Below are positions 8,111 through 16,381 of a stretch of 53,138 nucleotides of DNA, piece after piece. Made by a program: the position numbers and the translations under genes. The first letter of the stretch is position 1, and each line of letters begins with the position of its first letter. Source of the stretch: Burkholderiales bacterium 68-10 (GTDB taxonomy: Bacteria; Pseudomonadota; Gammaproteobacteria; Burkholderiales; Burkholderiaceae_C); the NCBI GenBank assembly GCA_001897615.1, contig MKTG01000072.1, forward strand, positions 58,101-111,238, given 5' to 3'. Below the pieces are notes generated by a model that ran no database searches, had not been told where the DNA came from, and saw only the letters and a program-made list of their open reading frames with translations.

Positions 8111-8812
8111 TCAAACCCGCCCCAGCACCGGAATCAACGCCCCGTGAATGGCGCGCGCCGCGTCGGAGGCCAGAAAGCCGATCACCTCGGCCAGCGCCGC
8201 CGGCTCGACCCAGCGGCTGGCGTCGGCATCGGGCATGGCGGCGCGGTTGGCCGGCGTGTCCAGCGTCGAGGGCAGCACGCAGTTGACGTGGATGCCCTGG
8301 TCGCGCAGTTCGGCCGACATGGATTCGACCAGGCGCATCAGCGCGCTCTTGGACGCCGCGTAGGCGCCCATGTCCGCCCCGCCCTTGAGCGCCCCCGCCG
8401 CGCCCACGGCGACGATGCGGCCCGCGCCCTGCGCGATCATGCGCGGCACCACGGCGGCGGCGACGTGGATCAGGCTGCGCGCGTTCAGGTCCATCATCAG
8501 GTCCCAGGCGGCAGCCGGTGTGTCGTGCACCCGTTCGCCCATGTGAAAGCCGCCGGCCAGATGGCACAGCACGTCGACGCGGCCGGCGCGTGCAATGGCC
8601 TGGCCGATGCGGTCGGCCACCTGCTCGCGATCCAGCAGGTTGACCTCGACCAGCTCGGCGTCCGCGATGCCGCCGTAGTGCTGACGCAGCGCGCCCGCGT
8701 TGCGGTCCGCCAGCAGCAGCCGCGCGCCCTGGCCGGCGAAGTGGGCCACCACGGCGGCGCCCAGGTTGCCGGCGGCGCCGGTGATGAGAACGGTGGGGCG
8801 GGTTTCGGTCAT
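8111..8812 (-). CDS. Short-chain dehydrogenase, candidate dihydropteridine reductase
   Basis: A 233-residue NAD(P)-dependent SDR. The Rossmann motif TGAAGNLG is at 11-18 and the active-site pair Tyr151/Lys155 (YAASK) is present. The usual catalytic serine near 138 is missing (VGAAGAL). As I recall the mammalian quinonoid dihydropteridine reductase, it also has alanine there. It also shares LP-x-TLDTP-x-NR and MP-x-AD-x-S-x-W, found here at 180-201. The start ATG overlaps the phhA stop (ATGA), so the two are translationally coupled. I infer a role in pterin cofactor recycling for PhhA. Many generic bacterial SDRs share parts of this motif, so the assignment is tentative. Confidence 0.8.
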   Translation of the reverse strand: MTETRPTVLITGAAGNLGAAVVAHFAGQGARLLLADRNAGALRQHYGGIADAELVEVNLLDREQVADRIGQAIARAGRVDVLCHLAGGFHMGERVHDTPAAAWDLMMDLNARSLIHVAAAVVPRMIAQGAGRIVAVGAAGALKGGADMGAYAASKSALMRLVESMSAELRDQGIHVNCVLPSTLDTPANRAAMPDADASRWVEPAALAEVIGFLASDAARAIHGALIPVLGRV

Positions 8813-9702
8813 GGCGCGGCCTGTGCGCGTTTGTCGGCGTGGTAGCGGCCGCTGCCGCGGGTGATGACGGGGTCGCTGGCCAGCACGTCGCCGGGCTGGT
8901 GCGTGGGGCCGGTTTGCAGACGCTGGTAGTAGGGATCGAAGTCGATCTGCGCCAGCGCCAGCAGCTGATCCAGGTTGTCGAGCACGAAGTAGCTTTCCTG
9001 GAAGTCGTCGATGCGGTAGCGCGTGCGCATCACCCGCTCCAGATCGAAGCCGATGCGGTTGGGCGAGTCGCTTTCGACGGCAAATACCGATTCGGCGCTG
9101 GAGGAGGCAATGCCCGCGCCATAGATGCGCACCGCATCGCCCTCACGCACCAGGCCGAACTCGACCGTGTACCAGTACACCCGCGCCAGTTGCTCCAGCA
9201 CGCCGAGCTTCTGCGCGCGCAACCCGCCCTGGCCGTAGGCCTGGATGAACTCGGCCATCACCGGGTTCATCAGCATCGGCACGTGGCCGAACACGTCGTG
9301 GAACACATCGGGCTCTTCCAGGTAGTCCAGCTCGTCGGGCCGGCGGATGAACCGGCCGGACGGAAAACGCCGGTGCGCCAGGTGATCGAAGAACACCTCG
9401 TCGGGCACCAGCCCCGGCACCGCGACCACCTGCCAGCCGGTGCGCTTCATCAGCGCCTCGGACAGCTCGTCGAAGCGCGGAATCTGGTCATGGCGCATCG
9501 GCAGCGCGCGCATGCCCTGCACGAAGGCCTCGCAGGCGCGGCCGGGCAGCAGGCCGGTCTGGCGCTCGAACAGTGCCTTCCAGACCGCATGGTCTTGCGG
9601 CGTGTAGTGCGCCCAGCCCTGGTCGATGGTCCAGTCGGCGCGCTCGGGGCGATAGCCGCGGTCGGCCAGGCCGTGCTTGGCTTCGGTCGATGTGGTGTTC
9701 AT
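8809..9702 (-). CDS. phhA: Phenylalanine-4-hydroxylase
   Basis: This iron- and tetrahydropterin-dependent enzyme converts phenylalanine to tyrosine in the cytoplasm. The 297-residue monomeric bacterial form is complete. Iron ligands are visible as His135 and His140 (FHDVFGHVP) and Glu181 (YWYTVEFGL). GQGGLRAQK and [12 protein letters not shown] are family motifs. The start [11 protein letters not shown] at 9702 overlaps the phhB stop by four bases (ATGA), and the stop overlaps the SDR start the same way. The whole set phhB-phhA-SDR is therefore one coupled operon. Tyrosine formed could feed aromatic catabolism, but no link to the hpa operon is shown here. Confidence 0.95.
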   Translation of the reverse strand: MNTTSTEAKHGLADRGYRPERADWTIDQGWAHYTPQDHAVWKALFERQTGLLPGRACEAFVQGMRALPMRHDQIPRFDELSEALMKRTGWQVVAVPGLVPDEVFFDHLAHRRFPSGRFIRRPDELDYLEEPDVFHDVFGHVPMLMNPVMAEFIQAYGQGGLRAQKLGVLEQLARVYWYTVEFGLVREGDAVRIYGAGIASSSAESVFAVESDSPNRIGFDLERVMRTRYRIDDFQESYFVLDNLDQLLALAQIDFDPYYQRLQTGPTHQPGDVLASDPVITRGSGRYHADKRAQAAP

Positions 9703-10010
9703 GGCGCTTGCTCCTGGCCCAGGGCCGCGGCCACCCGATCCATGAAACGCGCCAGTTCGATGTCCTTCATCGACAGGCCGTCCACGTCGTGGGTGGTCAG
9801 CGTCACCTTCACCTTGTTGTAGACATTGAACCATTCCGGGTGGTGGTTGCGGCTTTCGGCCACCAGCGCCACCTGGGCCATGAAGCCGAAGGCCTGGGCG
9901 AAGTCGCGAAACACGTAGTCGCGCTCGATGAGTCCGCCACGCCGTGGATCGAAACGCCAGGCGGGCAGATCCGCCAATAGGGCTGTCAGCTGTGGCGGGG
10001 TGAGTTTCAT
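9699..10010 (-). CDS. phhB: Pterin-4a-carbinolamine dehydratase
   Basis: PhhB dehydrates the 4a-hydroxy-tetrahydropterin left by PhhA to quinonoid dihydropterin. The 103 residues are the usual size. The active-site motif HHPEW is at 56-60 and a further His lies in TTHDVDGLS at 74. It is the first gene of the operon; GGAGAG lies about 9 bases before the ATG, and a TATGAT hexamer (reverse complement of 10035-10040) lies about 25 bases upstream and may be the -10 box. It overlaps phhA by four bases. An SDR that could reduce the resulting dihydropterin follows phhA. Confidence 0.93.
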   Translation of the reverse strand: MKLTPPQLTALLADLPAWRFDPRRGGLIERDYVFRDFAQAFGFMAQVALVAESRNHHPEWFNVYNKVKVTLTTHDVDGLSMKDIELARFMDRVAAALGQEQAP

Positions 10011-10142
10011 TCGCGGGGCTCTCCAGTCGAATCATCATAGCCATGCCGTCCGCAGTCCGCCGACGGTGTCGCTCAGCGCGCCTGTCACCAGGGTGGTCAT
10101 GGACAGCCCCGGTCCGGCTGCGGCACAATCGCAAGCTTCGAG

Positions 10143-10237
10143 CATCGCTGGGGGTGCCGCCCGGCCGTCATGACGACGCCGAGCGGCTGAGACAGTCCCT
10201 TCGAACCTGATTGAGATCATCCTCGCGCAGGAAAGCA
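10143..10237 (+). ncRNA. TPP riboswitch (thi box)
   Basis: Conserved blocks are readable in order: CTGGGGGTGCC (P2 side), GGCTGAGA (10184-10191, the pyrimidine-binding loop), a short pairing region with CCCTT, GAACCTGAT (10203-10211) and the closing CAGGAAAGC. The length and order fit the thiamine pyrophosphate aptamer. It ends about 66 bases before the ATG of the CytX-like permease, so it should repress that gene when TPP is abundant. The expression platform was not resolved. Confidence 0.9.
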
Positions 10238-10303
10238 GCTCGCCGGACGGCCGCTGGGCCGGGTCGCGCCTGCTCCCTGCTTTTCTTGACTGGCAGGCGC
10301 ACC

Positions 10304-11572
10304 ATGAACTCCGCATCTTCATCCCCCACCGCTTCAGCGCCCGAACGCGTGTTCGGCTGGCGCGAGCACACCGCCCTGTGGTTCAGCCTGGGCGTCGGCC
10401 TGCTGGTGATGCAGGTGGGCGCCTACCTGGTGCCGGCCATGGGCACGCAGGGCGCGCTGCTGGCGGTGGTGTTCGGCTCCCTCCTGGGCGCCGGCCTGCT
10501 GGCCTGGGTGGCGTGGCTGGGCTGCACCAGCGGCCAGACCAGCGCCGGCCTGATCCAGACCGCCTACGGCCGCGGCTTCGCGCGCCTGCCGATCCTGCTC
10601 AACGTGGTGCAGCTGCTGGGCTGGGCCACCTTCGAGCTGGTCGTCATGCGCGACGGCACGCGCGCCATCGGCCAGCAGGCTTTCGGCCTCGACCCGGGCC
10701 TGGTCGCGCCGACGCTGCTGTGGGGCGCCATCGTGCTGCTGCTGCTGCGCGGCTCCATGCTCACGCTGGTGCGCCGCATCGTCAGCCGTATCGGCCTGCC
10801 GCTGGTGGTGCTGTCGCTGATCTGGCTGAGCGTGCAGTTCGGATTGAAGCTGGACGCGGCCGGGCTGGACGCGCTGTGGCAGCGCGCCGGCGACGGCAGC
10901 ATGAACACCTTCCAGGCGCTGGACCTGGTGATCGCCATGCCGGTGTCCTGGCTGCCGCTGGTGGCCGACTACGCGCGCCACGGCAAGAGCGGGCGCAGCG
11001 CGCTGGGCGGCACCTGGCTGGGCTACACCATCGCCAACATCTGGTGCTACGGCCTGGGCGTGCTGGTCATCACCGCCGTCGGCCCCGGCACCGACATGGT
11101 CGGCGCGCTGTTGCTGGCGCAGGGCGGCCTGATCGCACTGGGCCTGATCCTGGTCGACGAGCTGGACAACACCTACGGCGACCTGTATTCGGGCTCCGTC
11201 TCGGCCCACAGCCTGCACGGCGGCCTGAGCCTGCGCGCCTGGGGCACGCTGCTGGCGGTGGTCTCGATCGCCTTCGCGCTGGTGCTGCCCATGCACCAGC
11301 TGGAGCCCTTCCTGCTGATGCTCAGCTCGGTCTTCGTGCCGCTGTTCGGCACCATCCTGGGACGCCTGGGCATCCAGCCCGCGCGCCTGGGCCAGGCGCC
11401 GCGCCTCGTGCACGCCGGGCCTGCCGCGATCTGGGTGCTGGGCATCGTGCTGTACCACGCGCTGGCGCAATGGGCGCCGCAGTACGGCAGCGCCCTGCCC
11501 ACACTGGCAGTGACCTTCGTGCTGGGCGCGCTGAGCGCGCGCACCGGCATGCGGGTGGCGCAACCTGCCTGA
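10304..11572 (+). CDS. cytX: CytX-like permease (putative hydroxymethylpyrimidine transporter)
   Basis: A 422-residue integral membrane protein of the nucleobase:cation symporter-1 (cytosine permease) family with about 12 hydrophobic helices. FGWREHTALWFSLGVGLLVMQ is the NCS1 entry segment. I chose ATG 10304 rather than upstream in-frame codons because those lie inside the riboswitch. A TPP riboswitch directly upstream is the recognised context of CytX, proposed to import the thiamine precursor hydroxymethylpyrimidine. Transport of HMP is inferred from regulation, not from residues. A periplasmic binding protein gene follows after 83 bp. Confidence 0.88.
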   Translation: MNSASSSPTASAPERVFGWREHTALWFSLGVGLLVMQVGAYLVPAMGTQGALLAVVFGSLLGAGLLAWVAWLGCTSGQTSAGLIQTAYGRGFARLPILLNVVQLLGWATFELVVMRDGTRAIGQQAFGLDPGLVAPTLLWGAIVLLLLRGSMLTLVRRIVSRIGLPLVVLSLIWLSVQFGLKLDAAGLDALWQRAGDGSMNTFQALDLVIAMPVSWLPLVADYARHGKSGRSALGGTWLGYTIANIWCYGLGVLVITAVGPGTDMVGALLLAQGGLIALGLILVDELDNTYGDLYSGSVSAHSLHGGLSLRAWGTLLAVVSIAFALVLPMHQLEPFLLMLSSVFVPLFGTILGRLGIQPARLGQAPRLVHAGPAAIWVLGIVLYHALAQWAPQYGSALPTLAVTFVLGALSARTGMRVAQPA

Positions 11573-11655
11573 GCAGCGCTGCGGGGATTCCCCGGTGGTG
11601 CCGCCCAGGCGCACGCTCTATATTGACCGGCTTCTTTACCTGAAGGAGAGGACGC

Positions 11656-12858
11656 ATGGACAAGCGCTTTCTGACCCCCCTGCTGTCGGCTCTGCTGGTT
11701 GCCGGCTCCCTGCCGGCCCAGGCCGCCGATGATGTCATCCGCATCGGTGTGCTGAACGACCAGTCGGGCCTGTATTCGGACTTCGGTGGCGCCACCTCGG
11801 TCATCGCCGCGCGCATGGCGGTGGAAGACTTCGGCGGCAAGGTGCTGGGCAAGCCGATCGAGATCCTGTCGGCCGACCACCAGAACAAGGCCGACGTCGC
11901 CACCTCGGTGGCACGCCGCTGGTTCGACGTCGATGGCGTGAGCGCCGTCGCCGACCTGACCAACTCGGCCGTGGCGCTGGCCGTGCAGCAGCTGGCCAAG
12001 GGGCAGGGCAAGGTGACCTTGTCCTCCGGGCCGGCGACCACCCGCCTGACCAACGAAGACTGCTCGCCCACCGGCTTTCACTGGGCGTTCGACACCTACT
12101 CGCAGGCCGTCGGCACGGCCAAGGCGGTGGTGGCCACCGGCGGCAAGAGCTGGTTCATCCTGGCCGCCGACTACGCGTTCGGGCACCAGATGGCGGCCGA
12201 CCTGGACCGCGTGGTCAAGGAAAGCGGCGGCACCGTGCTGGGCCAGGTGCGCGCGCCCACGGGCACGATGGATTTTTCGTCCTTCCTGCTGCAGGCGCAG
12301 TCGTCCAAGGCGCAGATCATCGGCCTGGCCAACGCCGGGGCGGACACCGTCAACTCGATCAAGCAGGCGGGCGAGTTCGGCATCATGTCCGGCGGGCAGA
12401 AAATCGCCGGCCTGGTGGTGGTGATCAGCGACATCCATGCCCTGGGCCTGAAAACCGCCAACGGCCTGCTGCTGACCACCGCGTTCTACTGGGACCGCGA
12501 CGAGGCCTCGCGCAAGTGGTCCAAGCGCTTCTTCGACCGCACCGGACGCATGCCCGGCATGGTGCAGGCGAGCACCTACTCGTCGGTGCTGCACTACCTG
12601 AAGGCCATGCAGGCGGCCGGCAAGACCGACGGCAAGGCGGTGGCCGACAAGATGCGCGAGCTGCCGGTGGACGACGCCTTCGCCAAGGGCAAGGTGCGCG
12701 CCGACGGACGCCTGCTGCACGACATGTACCTGGCCGAAGTCAAGAAACCGGCCGAATCCAAGGGCCCGTGGGACTACTACAAGATCCTGCGCACCATCCC
12801 GGCCGAGGACGCCGCGCAACCGCTCAGCCAGAGCAAGTGCTCGCTGGTCAAGCAGTGA
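11656..12858 (+). CDS. ABC-type periplasmic substrate-binding protein (Leu/Ile/Val-binding family)
   Basis: A 400-residue type I periplasmic binding protein. The signal peptide (MDKRFLTPLL... AQA) is followed by IRIGVLNDQSGLY, the classical LivK-type first strand. A GGAGAGG lies 6 bases before ATG 11656. The ligand is unknown; this branch often binds amides, amino acids or aromatic acids. No permease or ATPase genes accompany it, so it is an orphan here. It is co-oriented with cytX and only 83 bp downstream, so riboswitch-controlled co-transcription is possible. A hairpin follows at 12939-12959. Confidence 0.85.
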   Translation: MDKRFLTPLLSALLVAGSLPAQAADDVIRIGVLNDQSGLYSDFGGATSVIAARMAVEDFGGKVLGKPIEILSADHQNKADVATSVARRWFDVDGVSAVADLTNSAVALAVQQLAKGQGKVTLSSGPATTRLTNEDCSPTGFHWAFDTYSQAVGTAKAVVATGGKSWFILAADYAFGHQMAADLDRVVKESGGTVLGQVRAPTGTMDFSSFLLQAQSSKAQIIGLANAGADTVNSIKQAGEFGIMSGGQKIAGLVVVISDIHALGLKTANGLLLTTAFYWDRDEASRKWSKRFFDRTGRMPGMVQASTYSSVLHYLKAMQAAGKTDGKAVADKMRELPVDDAFAKGKVRADGRLLHDMYLAEVKKPAESKGPWDYYKILRTIPAEDAAQPLSQSKCSLVKQ

Positions 12859-12938
12859 TCCTGCCGTGTGCGCGAGCGCTTGGCGCCCGGGCCTGACGGC
12901 GCTCCGGCGGCGTGCGCAGAGACGACAGTTGACCGCTT

Positions 12939-12959
12939 GCGGGTCTTCGCCAGACCCGC
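12939..12959. terminator. Hairpin between convergent genes
   Basis: GCGGGTCT-TCGCC-AGACCCGC, an exact 8-bp GC-rich stem with a 5-base loop, between the stops of the binding-protein gene and the PhaM-like gene. No U-tract follows on either strand, so terminator function is uncertain. Confidence 0.4.
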
Positions 12960-13029
12960 GCAAGCGCTGACATTCATGGCTTCGCGGGCGTTCACCCAGA
13001 AGGTGCGCGTGCCTCGCACCGGCCAGGGT

Positions 13030-13896
13030 TCAGCGGCCCAGCTTGAACGGCGGCGGCAGCGGCCAGCCCAGCGTGGCGCCGCGCGTCTCGGCGGCCGGCG
13101 GCGTCGGGTCGCTGGCCGCCTTGGCGGCACGTGCGGCGGTCTTCCTGGTTGCCGGCTTGCGGGCTGGCTTGCGCGCCGGCACCTTCTTGGCGCTCGATGA
13201 CTTCCTGGCGGCGGCTTTGGCGCTGCCCGCGGCGGCCGGCGGCGTCGCGTCGGCCTTTGGCAGCTCGGGCGCGGCACGTGCCGCCTCGCGCACCGCGTTG
13301 GCGGCGATCTGCTGAAACTGCTGCGTCAGCGCGCCCCACCACTGCATCGGGTCGGCCAGTGCCGGCGCTCCAGTGACCGGTGCGGCGGCGGCCGCCGCCT
13401 TTGTCTTGGTCTTGCGTGCCGGCGCAGCGGCGCGGGCCGGCGGCTCGGGTTCGGGTTCCGGTTCGGGCTCCACTTCGGCGGGGGCGGCGGCCGGCTGGAC
13501 GGTGGGCGTGGCCGCCGCGGCAAACGGCCAGTGGGGCGGCGCGGCCGGCTCGCTGGCCGGTGCCGCGGCGGGTTTGGCCGGCGTGGCCACGGTGAAGGCC
13601 TTGGCGACCTCGGCCATGCTCAGGTTCATCCCCTGCAGCGTGGCCAGGGTCATCTTCTGCACTTCCAGCGCCTGGATGGTGGCCTTGAGCGCGGTGCTGT
13701 TCTGCTCCAGCCAGAACAGCACCGCCTTCAGTTCGGCGATGCGCTTGTCCAGCTCCTCGACGCTGACGGTGGGGGCCACCCAGTTGTGCAGCGCCGACAC
13801 CGGCCCGGCAGGGCCCTTGGCGCTGGTGGCCAGGTTCTGCAGGAAATCGAAGCCGGGGATGAACTTGCCGAAGTCGAAGGCGGGAGAGTCGCTCAT
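13030..13896 (-). CDS. phaM: PhaM-like polyhydroxyalkanoate granule-associated regulatory protein
   Basis: PhaM in Ralstonia links polyhydroxybutyrate granules to the nucleoid and activates PHA synthase. The 288-residue protein begins MSDSPAFDFGKFIPGFDFLQ and has the conserved NWVAPT...EELDKRIAELKAV.FWLEQN segment and the helix IQALEVQKMTLATL. The middle is a low-complexity run of Glu-Pro and Ala. The C-terminal quarter is rich in Ala, Lys and Arg, in PAK/AAKK patterns like histone H1 tails, suited to DNA binding. ATG 13896 is chosen over an upstream in-frame extension because it matches the family start and has GGAG upstream. No pha synthesis genes are in the window. Confidence 0.8.
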   Translation of the reverse strand: MSDSPAFDFGKFIPGFDFLQNLATSAKGPAGPVSALHNWVAPTVSVEELDKRIAELKAVLFWLEQNSTALKATIQALEVQKMTLATLQGMNLSMAEVAKAFTVATPAKPAAAPASEPAAPPHWPFAAAATPTVQPAAAPAEVEPEPEPEPEPPARAAAPARKTKTKAAAAAAPVTGAPALADPMQWWGALTQQFQQIAANAVREAARAAPELPKADATPPAAAGSAKAAARKSSSAKKVPARKPARKPATRKTAARAAKAASDPTPPAAETRGATLGWPLPPPFKLGR

Positions 13897-14028
13897 GAAA
13901 GGCTCCTGGTGTGACCGGACGTGACGCCAGCTTACCGCAAGCCGGCACGGCGCGGGTCGGGTTCTTGCCGCGACAAGGCCGGCGCCGGCGCCCTGGTGTC
14001 GGCGCACGGGCCGGGGCCGTGCCGCGTC

Positions 14029-14640
14029 TCAAACACGCGCCGGCGACCCGGGGCGTGCGCCGAGGGCATCGGTGCGCGGACGTGGCGGCTTCAACGACGG
14101 CATGCGTCGCCGCAACTGGCGGCAGATGGTCTCGGGCGCGACGTCGATGATCTGCGCCATCTCCTTCAGTGGTGGCAGTGCCTTGCGCGTGGCCGGGTCG
14201 GCGACGTCGCCGCCAACGCAGCGCACCAGCCAGGCCACCCGGTCGGCGGCGGCGCCGATGCGCAGTCGCGCCATGTCCTGCGCCTGGCGCTGCTGCTGCA
14301 CCAGGGCCTGCGCGACCAGTGCCAGGCGCGTCGCCTCGTCGGGCACCGGCTCGATGCGCGCCGTGCTGGCCACCAGCGCCGACACCGTCACCGTGCAGGG
14401 CTGGCCGAACAGCGACTCCAGCCCGATGCAGTCGCCCGGCAGCGCCAGTTGGATGAGGGCGTGGGCGCCATCGCCCTGGCGTTCGACGCGAAATGCCCCG
14501 CTCACCACGCGCCACAGCGCGCCGTATTGCCCCGCGTGCAACAGCGCCTGGCCGCGCGCGAGGGCCGTAACGGCCGGGGATGGGTATCCGTGCGCCACCG
14601 TCTCACGGCGCGCGGACGCCAGATTCGTCCTGATGTTCAT
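14029..14640 (-). CDS. Crp/Fnr family transcriptional regulator
   Basis: A 203-residue regulator. The N-terminal part resembles a cyclic-nucleotide-binding beta-roll (LALPGDCIGLESLFG). The C-terminal helix-turn-helix is visible as PLKEMAQIIDVAPETICRQLRRR. The cysteine pattern of Fnr is absent, so it is not an iron-sulfur oxygen sensor. Start MNIRTNLASARRE at 14640 is preceded by GGAGAGC. It lies at the 3' end of a run of minus-strand genes with copper-related features, separated by 103 bp from a DUF2946 gene. A regulatory link to that cluster is possible but unproven. Confidence 0.85.
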   Translation of the reverse strand: MNIRTNLASARRETVAHGYPSPAVTALARGQALLHAGQYGALWRVVSGAFRVERQGDGAHALIQLALPGDCIGLESLFGQPCTVTVSALVASTARIEPVPDEATRLALVAQALVQQQRQAQDMARLRIGAAADRVAWLVRCVGGDVADPATRKALPPLKEMAQIIDVAPETICRQLRRRMPSLKPPRPRTDALGARPGSPARV

Positions 14641-14743
14641 GCTTGCTCTCCTTGCCGGCCCGTCACCCGCATGGTGGACTGCGGCATTGCGATCCAGACT
14701 CCGCCTGTGCGCCACTGCAAGCCACGGCGGCGTGCATGCGGCT

Positions 14744-15154
14744 TCAGGCCTCGAAAAAGGCGTGGATGCCCGGAGGCCCGCGTGGCTGGCCGGCAAGCAG
14801 GCGCATCGTGGCTCGCGCCGCCACCGTGCTGGTGGCTGGCGCCACGTGACCCAGGTCACCGCGCAGCACCAGGAGATACCCACGGGGCGGCGGTGCCAAC
14901 CGGTCTCCCGCGAGCAGGCACAGCGGGCAGTCGCCGTGCGCGGCCGGCGCGGGCACGCCACCCTGCCCGGCGGCCACGCTGCCCTGGGGCACCCGGTGGA
15001 GGCCGCTGGATGTGCAGACCTCGATCCAGCCCGCCCGCGGCGCGCCGCCGTGGTGTCCAAGCATCCGGGACACCGTGGGCGCGAGCATGGCCAGGCCGAT
15101 GACCAGCATGGCCAGTCGACCGGCCCAGCAACCACGCTTGCGCCAGGTACTCAT
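14744..15154 (-). CDS. DUF2946-like membrane-anchored protein
   Basis: A 136-residue protein with one N-terminal hydrophobic segment (WAGRLAMLVIGLAMLAPT) and a CPLCL motif in HGDCPLCLLAG. This arrangement is typical of DUF2946, a family often found beside copper-transport genes. Function is unknown; the CxxC-like pair suggests metal or redox chemistry in the periplasm. It follows the Spy-like lipoprotein gene by 30 bp and is probably in the same operon. A second, 119-residue DUF2946 protein starts the cluster at 16739. Confidence 0.65.
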   Translation of the reverse strand: MSTWRKRGCWAGRLAMLVIGLAMLAPTVSRMLGHHGGAPRAGWIEVCTSSGLHRVPQGSVAAGQGGVPAPAAHGDCPLCLLAGDRLAPPPRGYLLVLRGDLGHVAPATSTVAARATMRLLAGQPRGPPGIHAFFEA

Positions 15155-15184
15155 GTGCGCGCCGCCCTCACGCCCCGACCGGGT

Positions 15185-15658
15185 TCAGCGCAGGCCGTCC
15201 AGGTACAGGCGGGTCAGACGGGCGTACTGCGCCGGCGTCAGCGTCCTGCGCATGAACTCGGCGCAGCGCTCGCGCGCCTGCAGGTGCGCCAGTTCGGCCT
15301 CGGTCACCTGCTGCATCAGCCGTGCCGTGGGACGAGCTTCCAGTATGGCCGCGCGCAGCTCGCCGCGCAGGGCCAGCAGTTGCGTCTGGCCTTTCAGGCG
15401 CGCCGGCATGTTGGCTTTGCGGTAGGCATCAAGCGCCTGGATCTGCTCGGCCGTCAGATTCAGGTCGGCCTCGTGGCGCACGGTCAGCGGCATCAGCTCG
15501 ACGATGGGGATGGCGGCGTCGCCCGGCACGGACTTGACGGCCGCCGCCACCGGCGCGGCGGCGCTGCCGGCCGGTGCCGGCGAGGTCGTCTGCGCGCAGC
15601 CGGCCAGCAGCGCCGCCACCACCGCAGTGGCGAAAAGGGAAGATGTGACGGCTCTCAT
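15185..15658 (-). CDS. Spy/CpxP-like (LTXXQ) lipoprotein
   Basis: A 157-residue predicted lipoprotein with lipobox LLAGC (Cys21), an Ala/Pro-rich linker and an all-helical domain carrying two LTxxQ-type motifs: NLTAEQIQ and TLTPAQYAR. Spy-family proteins are periplasmic chaperones, and some members sense or bind metals with CnrX/CzcE-type partners. The position between a PCu(A)C copper chaperone gene and a DUF2946 gene suggests a role in metal stress. The start is supported by AAGGACCAT upstream of the ATG. Gaps to both neighbours are below 35 bp, consistent with an operon. Confidence 0.75.
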   Translation of the reverse strand: MRAVTSSLFATAVVAALLAGCAQTTSPAPAGSAAAPVAAAVKSVPGDAAIPIVELMPLTVRHEADLNLTAEQIQALDAYRKANMPARLKGQTQLLALRGELRAAILEARPTARLMQQVTEAELAHLQARERCAEFMRRTLTPAQYARLTRLYLDGLR

Positions 15659-15682
15659 GGGATGGTCCTTGTCGTGGTGTAG

Positions 15683-16150
15683 TCAGTGCCGGTTGTGCTG
15701 CATGGGCGCGGCCTGGCCGCCGCCCAGCGCGGTGACGGGCGCCTTGACCTCCTGCGTGAACTGCTTCTTGCTGGCGATGTCCTCGAAGGTCAGCGTGACC
15801 GGCACGGTGTCGCCGCCCTTGAGCTGCTGCTTCAGCTCCATCAGCATCACGTGGTAGCCGCCGGGCTTGAGCGCCATGGTGCGGCCCTTGGCGATCTCCA
15901 GGCCGTTCTTGAGCGCGCGCATCTTCATGACGTCGCCCTCCATCGCCATTTCGTGGACTTCCACCACGCCGGCCACGGGCGAGCTGCCGCCGATCAGGCG
16001 CACGTCCTGCGCGGCGTCGATCTGCATGAACAGGCCCGAGGCCTTCTGCTGCGGCACGGTGCCGCGCACCCAGGGATCGGTGATGGTGACCTGGGCCGAG
16101 GCGGCGGCGCAGAAGATCAGGGCCGACAGGGCGGTGGCGAGATGTTTCAT
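15683..16150 (-). CDS. Periplasmic PCu(A)C copper chaperone
   Basis: PCu(A)C proteins bind Cu(I) in the periplasm and deliver it to the CuA centre of cytochrome oxidase. The 155-residue precursor has a signal peptide ending ASAQ. Copper ligands are visible: His66 (VEVHEMAM), Met77 (MKMR) and the H-x-M pair at 100-102 (GGYHVMLM), close to the canonical H-x10-M-x21-H-x-M spacing. The C-terminus ends in a short Met/His tail (APMQHNRH) that may add copper affinity. The start at 16150 follows AAAGGAAT. Confidence 0.92.
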   Translation of the reverse strand: MKHLATALSALIFCAAASAQVTITDPWVRGTVPQQKASGLFMQIDAAQDVRLIGGSSPVAGVVEVHEMAMEGDVMKMRALKNGLEIAKGRTMALKPGGYHVMLMELKQQLKGGDTVPVTLTFEDIASKKQFTQEVKAPVTALGGGQAAPMQHNRH

Positions 16151-16196
16151 CGAATATTCCTTTCGTGAGGGTCGGGATGCACAGAAATAAAGCGGA

Positions 16197-16292
16197 TCAG
16201 CCGGCCCGGGCGGCGGGCGCGGCGCCCGGCGCGCGCGGCAGCCGGGCAATGTCGTGGTCATGGTGCTCGGCGGTTTGCTCATGGCGCCGCAT
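16197..16292 (-). CDS. Candidate 31-residue His-rich small protein
   Basis: The reading frame MRRHEQTAEHHDHDIARL..., ending ARAG, has four histidines and two Asp/Glu around HHDHD, a plausible metal-binding motif. A perfect AGGAGGT (complement of 16306-16312) lies upstream, but the spacer of 13 bases is longer than usual. It sits between a DUF2946 gene and the PCu(A)C gene on the same strand, inside a cluster that looks copper-related. It could equally be an accidental frame in GC-rich DNA. Confidence 0.3.
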   Translation of the reverse strand: MRRHEQTAEHHDHDIARLPRAPGAAPAARAG

Positions 16293-16326
16293 CCGTCGCG
16301 CGCTGACCTCCTCGTTTCAAGAGAAA

Positions 16327-16381
16327 TCAGCGTACAACCCGCGCTCGATCAGCGCCAGCAGCTACAAAACCGGGAGCAATC
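16327..16381 (-). repeat. Repeat A copy 3, after the DUF2946 gene
   Basis: On the minus strand: TTTTGTAGCTGCTGGCGC, a short loop, GAGCGC and GGTTGTACG. It begins at the stop codon of the DUF2946 gene (16380-16382) and lies about 35 bp before the candidate small gene. Confidence 0.65.

Noticed and set aside
10211-10303. Upstream start for the CytX-like permease
   Set aside because: The frame is open from 10211, but those codons lie in the TPP riboswitch and encode an Arg/Ser-rich tail unlike the family.
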